A stretch of 14,997 nucleotides of DNA, from contig CAMMKL010000022.1 of the NCBI GenBank assembly GCA_946497265.1, positions 1 through 14,997 of the forward strand. Reading direction: 5' to 3'. The translations under genes and the position numbers were made by a program. Under the pieces are notes generated by a model, which worked only from the letters and a program-made list of their open reading frames with translations, was not told the DNA's origin and did no database searches. The DNA is from an uncultured Clostridia bacterium (GTDB taxonomy: Bacteria; Bacillota; Clostridia; Oscillospirales; Acutalibacteraceae). How positions within the stretch are numbered: the first letter of the stretch is position 1; each line of letters begins with the position of its first letter. Positions 1-6,923 of this stretch are shown piece by piece.

Positions 1-147
1 TTATGCATGGGGGGGCGTGTTATCAGCAAAGAGCAGGCCGTAACGTTCACCGATATTTTTCTGAATACTCCCTTCGAAGGCGGACGCCACTGCGCGCGTA
101 TTGAAGAAATCGCGCAAATTGAACAAGGAACGTTTACCTTAAAATAA
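1..147 (+). CDS. rpiB: Ribose-5-phosphate isomerase B, C-terminal fragment
   Basis: Frame 1 is open from the first base to a TAA at 145-147 and gives 48 residues; the 5' part lies outside the window. The peptide contains GGRVIS, then DIFLNTPFEGGRH, then an arginine/isoleucine-rich tail. This matches the C-terminal end of RpiB/LacB sugar-phosphate isomerases, whose hallmark is a TFLNTxFEGGRHxxR ending. RpiB interconverts ribose 5-phosphate and ribulose 5-phosphate in the cytoplasmic pentose phosphate pathway. upp follows after 18 bases with its own ribosome binding site and no terminator between them, so the two are probably co-transcribed, linking ribose-phosphate supply (for PRPP) with uracil salvage. 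The family call comes from the recalled C-terminal motif only. Confidence 0.85.
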   Translation, partial: LCMGGRVISKEQAVTFTDIFLNTPFEGGRHCARIEEIAQIEQGTFTLK

Positions 148-165
148 ATAATGGAGGATCGTGCT

Positions 166-798
166 ATGGAAAATCAAGTATTTATTATGGATCATCCACT
201 GATCCAGCATAAGCTCACCCTTTTGCGGGACAAAAATACCGGTTCCAAGGAATTCCGCGAACTGGTCGGGGAAATCGCCATGCTGATGTGCTACGAAGCT
301 ACCCGCGACCTGAACCTGAAGGAAGTGGAAATCGAAACGCCCGTCGGCATTGCCAAAACCAAGGTGATTTCCGGCCGGAAGCTGGCGTTTATCCCGATTC
401 TACGCGCTGGGATCGGCATGGTCGAAGGCGTTACCGAGCTGGTTCCCGCTGCCAAGATCGGGCACATCGGCCTGTACCGGGATCCTGAAACCCTGCAACC
501 GGTGGAGTACTATAGTAAGCTTCCGAACGACATTACGGAACGCGATGTGATCGTGCTCGATCCTATGCTGGCAACCGGCGGTTCTGCCGTTGACGCCATT
601 TCCATCATCAAAAAAAGCAAGCCCAAAAGTGTGAAGTTTATGTGCATCATCGCCGCTCCCGAGGGGATGAAGGCGCTCACCGAAGCGCACCCCGATGTTC
701 CGATTTATTGCGCGGCTATGGATGACCATCTGAATGAACACGGATACATTGTTCCAGGTTTGGGGGATGCAGGAGATCGCATCTTCGGCACAAAATAA
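166..798 (+). CDS. upp: Uracil phosphoribosyltransferase
   Basis: This 210-residue protein converts uracil and PRPP to UMP and pyrophosphate (pyrimidine salvage, cytoplasm). Its length matches the usual 208-210 for the family. Visible motifs are RAGIGM at residues 80-85, the PRPP-binding loop DPMLATGGSA at about 132-141, and the uracil-binding end GYIVPGLGDAGDR at about 193-205. An in-frame ATG exists at 151, but it overlaps the ribosome binding site GGAGG at 153-157. The ATG at 166 is spaced 8 bases from that site and gives the normal family N-terminus, so 166 is chosen. It follows rpiB closely. A hairpin terminator lies about 100 bases downstream. Confidence 0.97.
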   Translation: MENQVFIMDHPLIQHKLTLLRDKNTGSKEFRELVGEIAMLMCYEATRDLNLKEVEIETPVGIAKTKVISGRKLAFIPILRAGIGMVEGVTELVPAAKIGHIGLYRDPETLQPVEYYSKLPNDITERDVIVLDPMLATGGSAVDAISIIKKSKPKSVKFMCIIAAPEGMKALTEAHPDVPIYCAAMDDHLNEHGYIVPGLGDAGDRIFGTK

Positions 799-894
799 TG
801 ACCTCCGATTATAAAAGGACTTAAGCGATTTGGTGAACACCGATAAGGAAGTAACAGCAATGAACTAACTTAACGCCGACAAACAAGTTGTGAA

Positions 895-945
895 AAGAAC
901 CAGCGTGTTATTTTGCGAAAAATAGTACGCCGGTTCTTACCATTT
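895..945 (+). terminator. Long hairpin, probable terminator after upp
   Basis: AAGAACC at 895-901 pairs with GGTTCTT at 932-938. The stem continues after one mismatch with GCGT/ACGC and then TATTTT/AAAATA around a GCGA tetraloop at 915-918. A short T-run (TTTTT) follows at 943-947. The stem is long and nearly perfect. It sits between upp and the decayed gene downstream, so it most likely ends the rpiB-upp transcript. The T-run is a little distant from the stem, which lowers confidence. Confidence 0.6.
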
Positions 946-995
946 TTAACTCCGACTGAACATTTAGAATTCAAAAAGTGTTACTCGAAATATGT

Positions 996-1524
996 TGGAT
1001 TTACGACTCGGGTATAAAGGTGAAAAATAATATTGACTATAACTTTGCTTTTTCTAAATTAACAGAGAAGATAGAAGGGCAACCCTTCACTCCTAAAGAT
1101 TGAAGCGTTTGAAACATTGATGAGTTAATCCGGAAATAGAATGCTTCTCTTTACTATAAGCATTTTGGGCGTAGACTAGAAGAATATAAATGATGACAAA
1201 AATGATTCTCTGCTTGAATTACGATGGGCTTATGGAATTAACAATATCAATCGTTTTTTACTAAACAGCAATCCAAATGAAAGTGTTGTATGGAGAATCA
1301 ACACTTATTAAGAATGGCGATCCAGTTCTGTTCAATGAGTCAAATATCTTTTCCCCTTTGGTTCATAACAACACAAAGGGAAGAATCATTGGGATTCATC
1401 CAGAAGAGCAACAAATCTGGTCTGATTGGGCTTGAGGAATCAATAAATGAGATAGATGCGTGGGACTACGGCTTTGAACTTATTTGGAGAGTCTAAGCTG
1501 GTAATTCCATTATCTCATTCAGCG
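996..1524 (+). pseudogene. Decayed helicase/AAA-ATPase-like gene remnant
   Basis: No intact gene is present, but a single protein can be followed across three frames with at least two frameshifts and several stops. Frame 3 (about 996-1192) gives NIDYNFAFSKLTEKIEG and, after stops, ASLYYKHFGRRLEEYK. Frame 1 (1201-1309) gives LLELRWAYGINNINRFL and ESVVWRINT. Frame 2 (1301-1430) continues with LIKNGDPVLFNESN, then NNTKGRIIGIHPEEQQIW. Frame 3 resumes with LEESINEIDAWDYGFEL and GNSIISFS, running into the 3' end of the convergent MATE gene. The NGDPVLFNE...NNxKGxI pattern resembles the segment of superfamily-1 DNA helicases where a nucleic-acid loop precedes the last motor motifs. The exact family is uncertain. 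Decay beside a foreign-looking efflux cassette fits an old mobile-element scar. Confidence 0.45.
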
Positions 1525-2855
1525 GGAATAAGTTCCGAAGCTTCATTCCTCTTTACAAGAATCGTTCCCGCAATTACCGCAGCCACACCGGCTACTATAT
1601 GGCTGACAAGCACTGCAGACCAAATGCCGTTTAAACCAAAGCCCAAATAAGAAAGCAGATAGGCAAGAGGAATACGAACCATGATGTAATATAGAATCAT
1701 CAGGAACATACTCTTTGAGGGTTGTCCTATTCCATTGAGTAAACCCAAATAACAGTTTGTAACCGTATTCAGAATATAACCAACGCTGACGATTAAAAAA
1801 TAAGTTCCAACAATAGCCGCTACATCGCTGCTCTTTACAAAGAGGCCGGAGAGTTGGCTTGCAAAACCGGTCACCAGTGCTGAGAGAATTACAAGCAGTC
1901 CACATCCATATCCCAAAGCGCATTTTAGATAATCCTTGGCTCGATGATATCTCTTTCCACCAACACACTGTCCGATAATAGTTGTCAGAACCATGTTCAA
2001 AGCCATAGCCGGATAAAAGACAATAATCTCCAGTTTCCCTGCAACTCCATAGGCGGCAATGGCAGTTATACTATAAGTGCTGACGAGAGCTGTGAGAAAA
2101 GTTGTGCTGATCGCCGGAATGCTTTGCTGGATAACTGAGGGAAGCGCTTTCTGAACCAAAGGAAGTATGTCGGACTTATCAAAGCCGGAAATCTTGAATG
2201 TAAACAATTTCTTCTTTTTGAGATAGACCAGCATAAACAAGAGACAAATTGTTTCTGAGAGTAAGGTAGCAATCGCAGCGCCATTGAATCCAATAAAATG
2301 GATGAAAATAGGGTCGAGAACCGCATTTAAGATTGTCGTTGTCAGCATAGCTATCGCTTGAAACATCGAATTTCCAAAGCTACGCAAAACAGCAGCAAAA
2401 TAGCAATACAAGTAAATTGCAAGGTACCCTAACACATAAATGGATAAGTAACTGTATGCCATATCATAGGTTTCGGCTGGAGTATTTAAGGCGTTTAAAA
2501 TACTTGGGAGAAAAAGTTCCAGTATGACTGTCACAAGAACGGAAAAGACGACTGCAACCCAGAAAGAGGTGGCAATTAAACTTTCCGTCCGGCTTTTATC
2601 CTTTGCCCCAATAGCTTGTGAGAGCAAAATAGATACCCCGTTCGTCGCACCCATAGCAACCGAAGTCAGAATCAAAATAATTGGAGTTGAGTTTGTCAGA
2701 GCGGCATAAGCGGTTCCTCCCAGTAAGTTACCGATCCAAAGGCTGTCCACAAGGTTATACATCATATTTAAAAACATGGCGGCAATCATCGGCAGCGCCA
2801 TTGCCATAAGGCAGCGTTTTGTATTGCCACCGATAAAATCAATTTTTGTTGGCAT
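1515..2855 (-). CDS. MATE family multidrug efflux transporter
   Basis: This 446-residue integral membrane protein has about twelve hydrophobic segments and the layout of the MATE family (typical length 440-460). The N-terminal region has the family signature: PMIAAMFLNMMYNLVDSLWI, then a GATNGVSILLSQAIGAK stretch. The second half repeats the pattern (PAMALNMVLTTIIGQCVGG). MATE proteins export cationic drugs and metabolites using a Na+ or H+ gradient; the substrate cannot be read from sequence. The start has a GAAAGGAAAA ribosome binding site in front. The TetR gene lies upstream on the same strand, with a weak hairpin and a 17-bp palindrome (2936-2952) in the gap, so repression by that TetR protein is likely. 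The C-terminus abuts the decayed helicase gene. Base composition is AT-richer than upp or ackA. Confidence 0.93.
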   Translation of the reverse strand: MPTKIDFIGGNTKRCLMAMALPMIAAMFLNMMYNLVDSLWIGNLLGGTAYAALTNSTPIILILTSVAMGATNGVSILLSQAIGAKDKSRTESLIATSFWVAVVFSVLVTVILELFLPSILNALNTPAETYDMAYSYLSIYVLGYLAIYLYCYFAAVLRSFGNSMFQAIAMLTTTILNAVLDPIFIHFIGFNGAAIATLLSETICLLFMLVYLKKKKLFTFKISGFDKSDILPLVQKALPSVIQQSIPAISTTFLTALVSTYSITAIAAYGVAGKLEIIVFYPAMALNMVLTTIIGQCVGGKRYHRAKDYLKCALGYGCGLLVILSALVTGFASQLSGLFVKSSDVAAIVGTYFLIVSVGYILNTVTNCYLGLLNGIGQPSKSMFLMILYYIMVRIPLAYLLSYLGFGLNGIWSAVLVSHIVAGVAAVIAGTILVKRNEASELIPAE

Positions 2856-2935
2856 AGTATCGTTTTCCTTTCTGCTCTACTGAGTAAACAGCATTCGCTA
2901 ACGAGTAAAAATATCTGTCCTGTGTGGCCGCATAC

Positions 2936-2952
2936 TGAATGAACATCATTCA
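2936..2952. promoter_or_regulatory. Operator-like palindrome O1 upstream of MATE gene
   Basis: TGAATGAACATCATTCA is a 17-bp dyad (TGAATGA-ACA-TCATTCA arms with 7 perfect pairs). Related dyads occur at 3610-3626 and 3873-3889, each next to a promoter in this cassette. It lies about 80 bases before the MATE start. It is probably the binding site of the neighbouring TetR regulator; this is inferred from shared motif and position. Confidence 0.65.
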
Positions 2953-2961
2953 AATATAGCG

Positions 2962-2996
2962 TTTTAAAATACCCCTACTATAAGAAGCAGGGGGTA
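2962..2996 (-). terminator. Weak hairpin after the tetR-type gene
   Basis: Read on the minus strand, TACCCC and GGGGTA arms (2970-2975 with 2991-2996) enclose a 15-base loop and are followed by ATTTTAAAA. It begins just beyond the TGA of the TetR gene. Six pairs and a large loop make it a weak terminator, so some read-through into the MATE gene is plausible. Confidence 0.35.
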
Positions 2997-2998
2997 GT

Positions 2999-3559
2999 TC
3001 AAAGATGCAAGGCATAAATGAGAAATGCCCGAATCCGATTTGCTTTTTCTCTCTGTTCCATACCGTCTTCCAACAGAATACCAAGTTGTCCATAAACACA
3101 AAACATCGCGGCCGTTGATAGATCTTCAAGCTGGATTTCTCCATTTTGCTTGGCTTTCAGCAACAGCTTTTCTACGACGGGGATCAACTTTTCACACGTT
3201 TTGAGTGAGAGTTGATTATGAAATTTTTTATTTTGAGGACCGTGGAAAACTGCGTAATATTTTGTATTCTTATCTTCCACAGTAGTCGGCATCTTCTCAA
3301 TAAATTCTTTCAGAGGGATATTGCTGTTTTCTGCTAAGTCTGCAAATTGGGCCGTCAGTATTTCAGCATATTGATCGATGGCGCTATCAAACAACACTTC
3401 TTTGGATGGAAAGTAACGATAGCACAATCCCTGTGCCACTCCGATTGCTTTCGCAATATCTGCAATCGTAGTTTTTTCATAGCCTTTTTCACCAAACAAT
3501 TTGAGAGCAGCATCAAATATATCTTGTTTTCGTTCTTCAGGCTCCTTAGTAATCCGCAT
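2999..3559 (-). CDS. TetR/AcrR family transcriptional regulator
   Basis: This 186-residue protein has the TetR N-terminal DNA-binding domain: IFDAALKLFGEKGYEKTTIADIA followed by AKAIGVAQGLCYRYFPSKEVLF covers helices 1-4 at about residues 14-58. The C-terminal part is the variable ligand-binding and dimerisation domain and gives no ligand clue. The ATG is preceded by AAAGGAGG with good spacing. A promoter (TTGATT, 17 bases, TATTAT) lies upstream, with a 17-bp dyad abutting its -35 box, which suggests autorepression. The same dyad occurs before the MATE gene just downstream, so the likely role is drug-responsive control of that pump and of itself. Confidence 0.92.
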   Translation of the reverse strand: MRITKEPEERKQDIFDAALKLFGEKGYEKTTIADIAKAIGVAQGLCYRYFPSKEVLFDSAIDQYAEILTAQFADLAENSNIPLKEFIEKMPTTVEDKNTKYYAVFHGPQNKKFHNQLSLKTCEKLIPVVEKLLLKAKQNGEIQLEDLSTAAMFCVYGQLGILLEDGMEQREKANRIRAFLIYALHL

Positions 3560-3580
3560 ATTAAAACCTCCTTTCTTTTC

Positions 3581-3609
3581 ATAATAGCACGCCCATTCTG
3601 AAAAATCAA
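3581..3609 (-). promoter_or_regulatory. Promoter of the tetR-type gene
   Basis: On the minus strand TTGATT (3609-3604) and TATTAT (3586-3581) are separated by exactly 17 bases, a good housekeeping-sigma spacing. Transcription would start about 15 bases before the TetR ATG's ribosome binding site. The operator dyad at 3610-3626 directly adjoins the -35 box. Confidence 0.7.
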
Positions 3610-3626
3610 TGAGTGAATATCAATCA
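3610..3626. promoter_or_regulatory. Operator-like palindrome O2 at the tetR promoter
   Basis: TGAGTGAATATCAATCA is a second copy of the cassette dyad (outer TGA/TCA arms and inner TGA/TCA conserved), with flanking AA/TT extending the symmetry to 21 bp. It touches the -35 box of the TetR promoter, the expected place for autoregulation. Confidence 0.6.
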
Positions 3627-3667
3627 TTTTGTGCCCAAAGCAATACACGCAGTATTCCTAACTTGCT

Positions 3668-3817
3668 TCAGCATACATCATGGAAAAACTGTGACGGCAG
3701 GCTGGAAAGTGAGACAGCTTTTCCAAACAGATAAAGTGAGCGGGCGTGCAGACCCTTTATATCCTTATTGTAAGTGGCGGTCTGTTGATTCAATGCGGCC
3801 TTTGAGCTTGCTGTCAT
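3668..3817 (-). CDS. Orphan 49-residue ORF, possibly a truncated gene
   Basis: A short minus-strand frame begins MTASSKAALNQQ and ends FFHDVC followed by TGA. It is supported by an excellent ribosome binding site (GGAAAGGAGG about 10 bases before the ATG) and a near-consensus promoter at 3845-3872. Residues about 20-35 include GLHARSLYLFGKAVSL. I do not recognise the protein. Because such strong expression signals precede so short a frame, it may be the N-terminal stub of a longer gene whose remainder was deleted when the cassette was rearranged, or a genuine small protein. The operator O3 next to its promoter puts it in the same presumed TetR regulon as the pump. Confidence 0.45.
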   Translation of the reverse strand: MTASSKAALNQQTATYNKDIKGLHARSLYLFGKAVSLSSLPSQFFHDVC

Positions 3818-3844
3818 GCTGGTTCGACCTCCTTTCCATCAACC

Positions 3845-3872
3845 AGTATAACACTTTTATTTAAAATGTCAA
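3845..3872 (-). promoter_or_regulatory. Near-consensus promoter of the 49-residue ORF
   Basis: Minus-strand TTGACA (3872-3867) and TATACT (3850-3845) are 16 bases apart. The TGAATAATAATCATTCA dyad at 3873-3889 immediately adjoins the -35 box, exactly as O2 does at the TetR promoter. Confidence 0.7.
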
Positions 3873-3889
3873 TGAATAATAATCATTCA
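3873..3889. promoter_or_regulatory. Operator-like palindrome O3
   Basis: TGAATAATAATCATTCA has TGAAT/ATTCA arms and matches the O1/O2 pattern. It directly precedes the -35 box of a strong minus-strand promoter. It is probably the third TetR-family binding site of this cassette. Confidence 0.6.
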
Positions 3890-4235
3890 ATATCAAGAGG
3901 AATTCCACACTATTTTTATCATTAAAGGCACGTTTGGCGGACAGTTCCCGCCTTTCTAAACTAGCGAAGCATAAGAGCAAGGGTTTGGGAGTTTCCCAAC
4001 CAGACAAAATTTCCACACCGGCGGCAGGCTGGAAGCGGAAATTTTGCGGGATTGTGGCCACACTCCCTATGCTTGCCGCCCTGCGATAAGCAAATTACTT
4101 CCTTATGAGGGGTCCCCTTAAGCCTAGAATGCTTTTATAATCGATGGACTTCAGAAAAGGGAGGGAAATGTTTTGCCGGTCAAGCATCGGAAGGGAATCG
4201 GTTCTTTTAAAGTTCGCCGGAGGGCTTTTATGTTG
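3890..4235. other. Gene-free stretch with two hairpins
   Basis: No convincing gene. A 66-codon minus-strand frame (3861-4061) has no ribosome binding site and I reject it. Two inverted repeats are visible. GGTTTGGGA (3982-3990) pairs with TCCCAACC (3994-4001, one bulge). CAAAATTTCC (4005-4014) pairs perfectly with GGAAATTTTG (4037-4046). A palindrome AGGGGTCCCCT lies near 4107-4117. From about 4120 to 4235 I see nothing definable. Its position between a foreign-looking cassette and tmcAL suggests leftover mobile-element sequence, but this is inference. Confidence 0.4.
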
Positions 4236-5456
4236 TTAATCTTTAGAAAAGACACGGATGGAGTTTGTGGTCAATTCGGAGCCGCAGGGCTGCGGGACTG
4301 GGCAAAACAAGGCGTATAGGTCTGTTGCGATGCATTCAAAATCAAAGACGCGCTTTTCCACGGTCGAAAGCTTTGCGCGGTCGGCGGCACGCATCAAGAT
4401 GGGAAGCCGAGCGGTGGTTCGCATCTGGCGCAGGATCTCCGTACCAGCCTGGTTAAATCCAAGAACGCGCAGGTAAGGAGGCTTTCCGGAAGCAATATCT
4501 TTTTGCAAACCTAGAAAGGCGGCCATTACCATGCGGCGCAGACGGGAAAGCGGGTAGCGTTTGGTTTTCAGCACGGAAAATAGTTCTTCCAGCGTCGTGC
4601 TGTGCCGGATAGCGGTATACAAACGGTTTTCGAGTCCTTCGCTTACACCCTGAATAGAGGCTAGATGCCGGGGAGAAAGGCGGCGCAGATGCGAGAGTAG
4701 GGCTCGTTCTCCATTGAACAAGGATGCGGGAGCCTGCCCGCGCAAGGTTTCCCGCTGTAATACGGCAAGGCAACTTTTTGGCATCCAGGCGGAAAGGCAA
4801 TCAAAATTGCCCTCATAAATGCGGCAGCGTAATAAGGAAGCGGAAGCAAAGCGGTCGTTGGTACTGTGGCTGTCATGCCCTGCCCCCTTCCGTTGGATGG
4901 CCAAGGGGCGTATGCCGGTTTGTGAGCATGTGAGCGCCTTCAGGTATGAAGTGGCCAGGATATTATTCGGTTCCCGGAGTAGCCCGGCCGCCTTCTCACC
5001 GGAGATATGCCGCATAGCGCTTACGTGCGCTTGGGCGTAAGGCATCCCCTCCTTCAAATATGTTTTCGTCATAGCCAGGGTATCGGGGAGAGTAAGCGCC
5101 TGGGCGGCTGCCTGTAGGCCGGAAAGGTTCCCGCTTTCGCTTCCAAAGCTGAGGCTGTCCACACAGCCCATCGCGTTTGCCAGAGCAACCCCGCCGGCTG
5201 CAAAGAATTCCGCTGACGCCATAGCCCATGGGGTGGGAAGCTCCAAAACAAGATCCACTCCATTACGCAGCGCCATTTCTGCGCGCGCCCATTTATTCAA
5301 CAGGGCGGGTTCCCCGCGCTGCACAAAATGGCCGCTCATGATCGCTGCGATATGGGTCGCCCCTTGTTTTCTGGTTTCTTTAATATGATATTGATGGCCG
5401 TAATGAAACGGATTATATTCGCATATAATGGCGGAAAGGTGCGGTTTTTGCTTCAT
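4236..5456 (-). CDS. tmcAL: tRNA(Met) cytidine acetate ligase (YlbM/TmcAL family)
   Basis: This 406-residue cytoplasmic protein has the nucleotidyltransferase core at its N-terminus: AIICEYNPFHYGH with the HxGH-type motif at residues 18-21, then MSGHFVQRGEPA and DLVLELP, all hallmarks of the YlbM/TmcAL family. In Bacillus subtilis TmcAL uses ATP and acetate to form N4-acetylcytidine at the wobble position of elongator tRNA-Met. Its length is normal (about 400). The frame extends upstream to an ATG at 5513. I choose the ATG at 5456 because AAGGGAG lies about 11 bases before it and MKQKPHLSAIICEYN is the usual N-terminus. It is divergent from ackA; since the enzyme uses acetate, the pairing is suggestive though acetate kinase is common nearby for other reasons. 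Confidence 0.9.
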   Translation of the reverse strand: MKQKPHLSAIICEYNPFHYGHQYHIKETRKQGATHIAAIMSGHFVQRGEPALLNKWARAEMALRNGVDLVLELPTPWAMASAEFFAAGGVALANAMGCVDSLSFGSESGNLSGLQAAAQALTLPDTLAMTKTYLKEGMPYAQAHVSAMRHISGEKAAGLLREPNNILATSYLKALTCSQTGIRPLAIQRKGAGHDSHSTNDRFASASLLRCRIYEGNFDCLSAWMPKSCLAVLQRETLRGQAPASLFNGERALLSHLRRLSPRHLASIQGVSEGLENRLYTAIRHSTTLEELFSVLKTKRYPLSRLRRMVMAAFLGLQKDIASGKPPYLRVLGFNQAGTEILRQMRTTARLPILMRAADRAKLSTVEKRVFDFECIATDLYALFCPVPQPCGSELTTNSIRVFSKD

Positions 5457-5472
5457 TTTCTTGCAAACTCCC

Positions 5473-5530
5473 TTGCAATTATTCTTACATTGTACTATCA
5501 TATAATAAGACATTTTTTCCCCGGCTGCAA
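5473..5530. promoter_or_regulatory. Overlapping divergent promoters of tmcAL and ackA
   Basis: For ackA (plus strand) TTGCAA (5473-5478) is 17 bases from TATCAT (5496-5501); TATAAT at 5501-5506 is an alternative -10. For tmcAL (minus strand) TTGCAG (5530-5525) is 17 bases from TATTAT (5507-5502). The two -10 boxes overlap, so the polymerases should compete for one site. The resulting ackA leader would be about 120 bases; I see no known riboswitch in it. Confidence 0.5.
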
Positions 5531-5631
5531 GCGTGGATACTCCATGTTGCGGATGAGAGGTTATCCGGCGAGGAACGTTTCGCTTCGCTTTTCGAGGGAA
5601 ATTACCATCATAACATTAGGAGGAAGACAGA

Positions 5632-6840
5632 ATGAAAATTCTGGTGATTAACGCAGGGAGTTCATCTTTGAAATATCAGTTGATTGATATGACGGATGAA
5701 TCCGTACTGGCAAAAGGCAACTGTGAGAGGATCGGTATTGAAAACGGTATCCTGACCCATAAGACTGCAGACGGCCGGGAAAAGAAAATCCATGTTGACA
5801 TGCCGAACCACACGACCGCCTTCATGCAAGTAAAGGATGCTCTGCTGGATCCGGAATACGGTGTGATTAAAAATCTGGATGAGGTGTCCGCAATTGGGCA
5901 CCGTATCGTGCAGGGCGGAGCCCTGTTCCAAAAATCTACCTTGGTGGACGAAGAGGTCATTAAGGGGATCGAAAGCCTGATCCCTCTAGCGCCGCTGCAC
6001 AACAGCGCACACGTGCAGGGAATTCGTGCATGCCAAGAAGTGTTCGGCAAGGAAGTGCCGGAAGTGGTGGTGTTTGACACATCGTTCCATTCTACCATGC
6101 CGCCCAAAGCGTTCATGTTTCCCATTCCTTATGAATATTATGAAAAATACCAAGTGCGCCGTTATGGCTTCCATGGTACGTCACACCGCTATGTGAGCGG
6201 CCGGTGTGCGGAAATGATGGGCCGCGATCTTATCGGTACCAAGATCATCACCTGCCACCTAGGGAACGGTTCCTCTATTACAGCGGTAAAGGACGGCAAA
6301 TGTATCGACACTTCCATGGGCCTTACCCCCCTGGACGGATTTATGATGGGAACCCGCAGCGGCTCCCTTGATCCCTCCGTAGTGACTTTCATTGCCGAAA
6401 AAGAGGGGATGACCCCTTATGAAATGAGCGAGATGCTCAATAAGAAATCTGGCCTCCTAGGGATTTCCGGCGTTTCCAGCGACGATAGGGATGTGACCAC
6501 TGCGGTAAAGGAAGGCAATCAAAGGGCTATTCTTGCCCACGAGATGCTGGAATATGAAATTGCCAAGTTTATCGGCGGTTATGTGGCTGCGATGGATGGC
6601 TGCGACGCGATTGTATTTACAGCCGGGTTAGGCGAAAACCAGCCTACCCATCGTTCGAACGTCTGTAAGAATTTCCACTATTTAGGCTTGGAATTGGATG
6701 AAGAAAAAAATAACGAGATGATTCACGGACATGAAGGCGAAATTTCTACGCCCAATTCCAAGGTAAAAGTGTATGTCATTTGCACCAATGAGGAGCTGGT
6801 CATCGCACGCGATACCAAGGAAATTGTAGACGCCCTTTAA
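5632..6840 (+). CDS. ackA: Acetate kinase
   Basis: This 402-residue protein interconverts acetyl phosphate plus ADP and acetate plus ATP, the last ATP-yielding step of acetate fermentation in the cytoplasm. It belongs to the ASKHA fold and is of normal length. Active-site residues are in place: N7 in NAGSSSLKYQ, R91 in GHRIVQGG, D149 in FDTSFH, H181 in YGFHGTSHRY, the phosphate loop HLGNGSS at about 209-215, and R242 in MGTRSGSLDP. The glutamate of TNEELVIARDT closes the C-terminus. Ribosome binding site AGGAGG precedes the ATG by 8 bases. No pta gene is adjacent, so the phosphotransacetylase is probably encoded elsewhere. A very strong terminator follows. Confidence 0.98.
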   Translation: MKILVINAGSSSLKYQLIDMTDESVLAKGNCERIGIENGILTHKTADGREKKIHVDMPNHTTAFMQVKDALLDPEYGVIKNLDEVSAIGHRIVQGGALFQKSTLVDEEVIKGIESLIPLAPLHNSAHVQGIRACQEVFGKEVPEVVVFDTSFHSTMPPKAFMFPIPYEYYEKYQVRRYGFHGTSHRYVSGRCAEMMGRDLIGTKIITCHLGNGSSITAVKDGKCIDTSMGLTPLDGFMMGTRSGSLDPSVVTFIAEKEGMTPYEMSEMLNKKSGLLGISGVSSDDRDVTTAVKEGNQRAILAHEMLEYEIAKFIGGYVAAMDGCDAIVFTAGLGENQPTHRSNVCKNFHYLGLELDEEKNNEMIHGHEGEISTPNSKVKVYVICTNEELVIARDTKEIVDAL

Positions 6841-6877
6841 ATCAAGACTTTTATCTGTACAATACATGCTTCTATGG

Positions 6878-6923
6878 GGCACAAGGGCAGGTGAGTTCAC
6901 CTGCCCTTGTGCCGTTCTTTTTT
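6878..6923 (+). terminator. Strong intrinsic terminator of ackA
   Basis: GGCACAAGGGCAGGTGA (6878-6894) is followed by its perfect complement (6897-6913), a 17-bp stem with a minimal loop, then GTTCTTTTTTT. It is a textbook terminator on the plus strand. Its right arm contains the stop codon of the convergent yjdF gene, so the two genes overlap within the terminator. The minus strand shows no T-run after the stem. Confidence 0.93.

Noticed and set aside
3861..4061. 66-codon minus-strand frame in the gap before tmcAL
   Set aside because: It has no ribosome binding site, overlaps hairpins and a strong promoter with operator, and gives no known motif.
5531..5631. Possible riboswitch in the ackA leader
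   Set aside because: I looked for extended pairing and an anti-SD segment and found only weak stems, not a recognisable motif.
5676..6125. 149-codon minus-strand frame within ackA
   Set aside because: It is antisense to a well-conserved acetate kinase gene, has no ribosome binding site and no recognisable motif.
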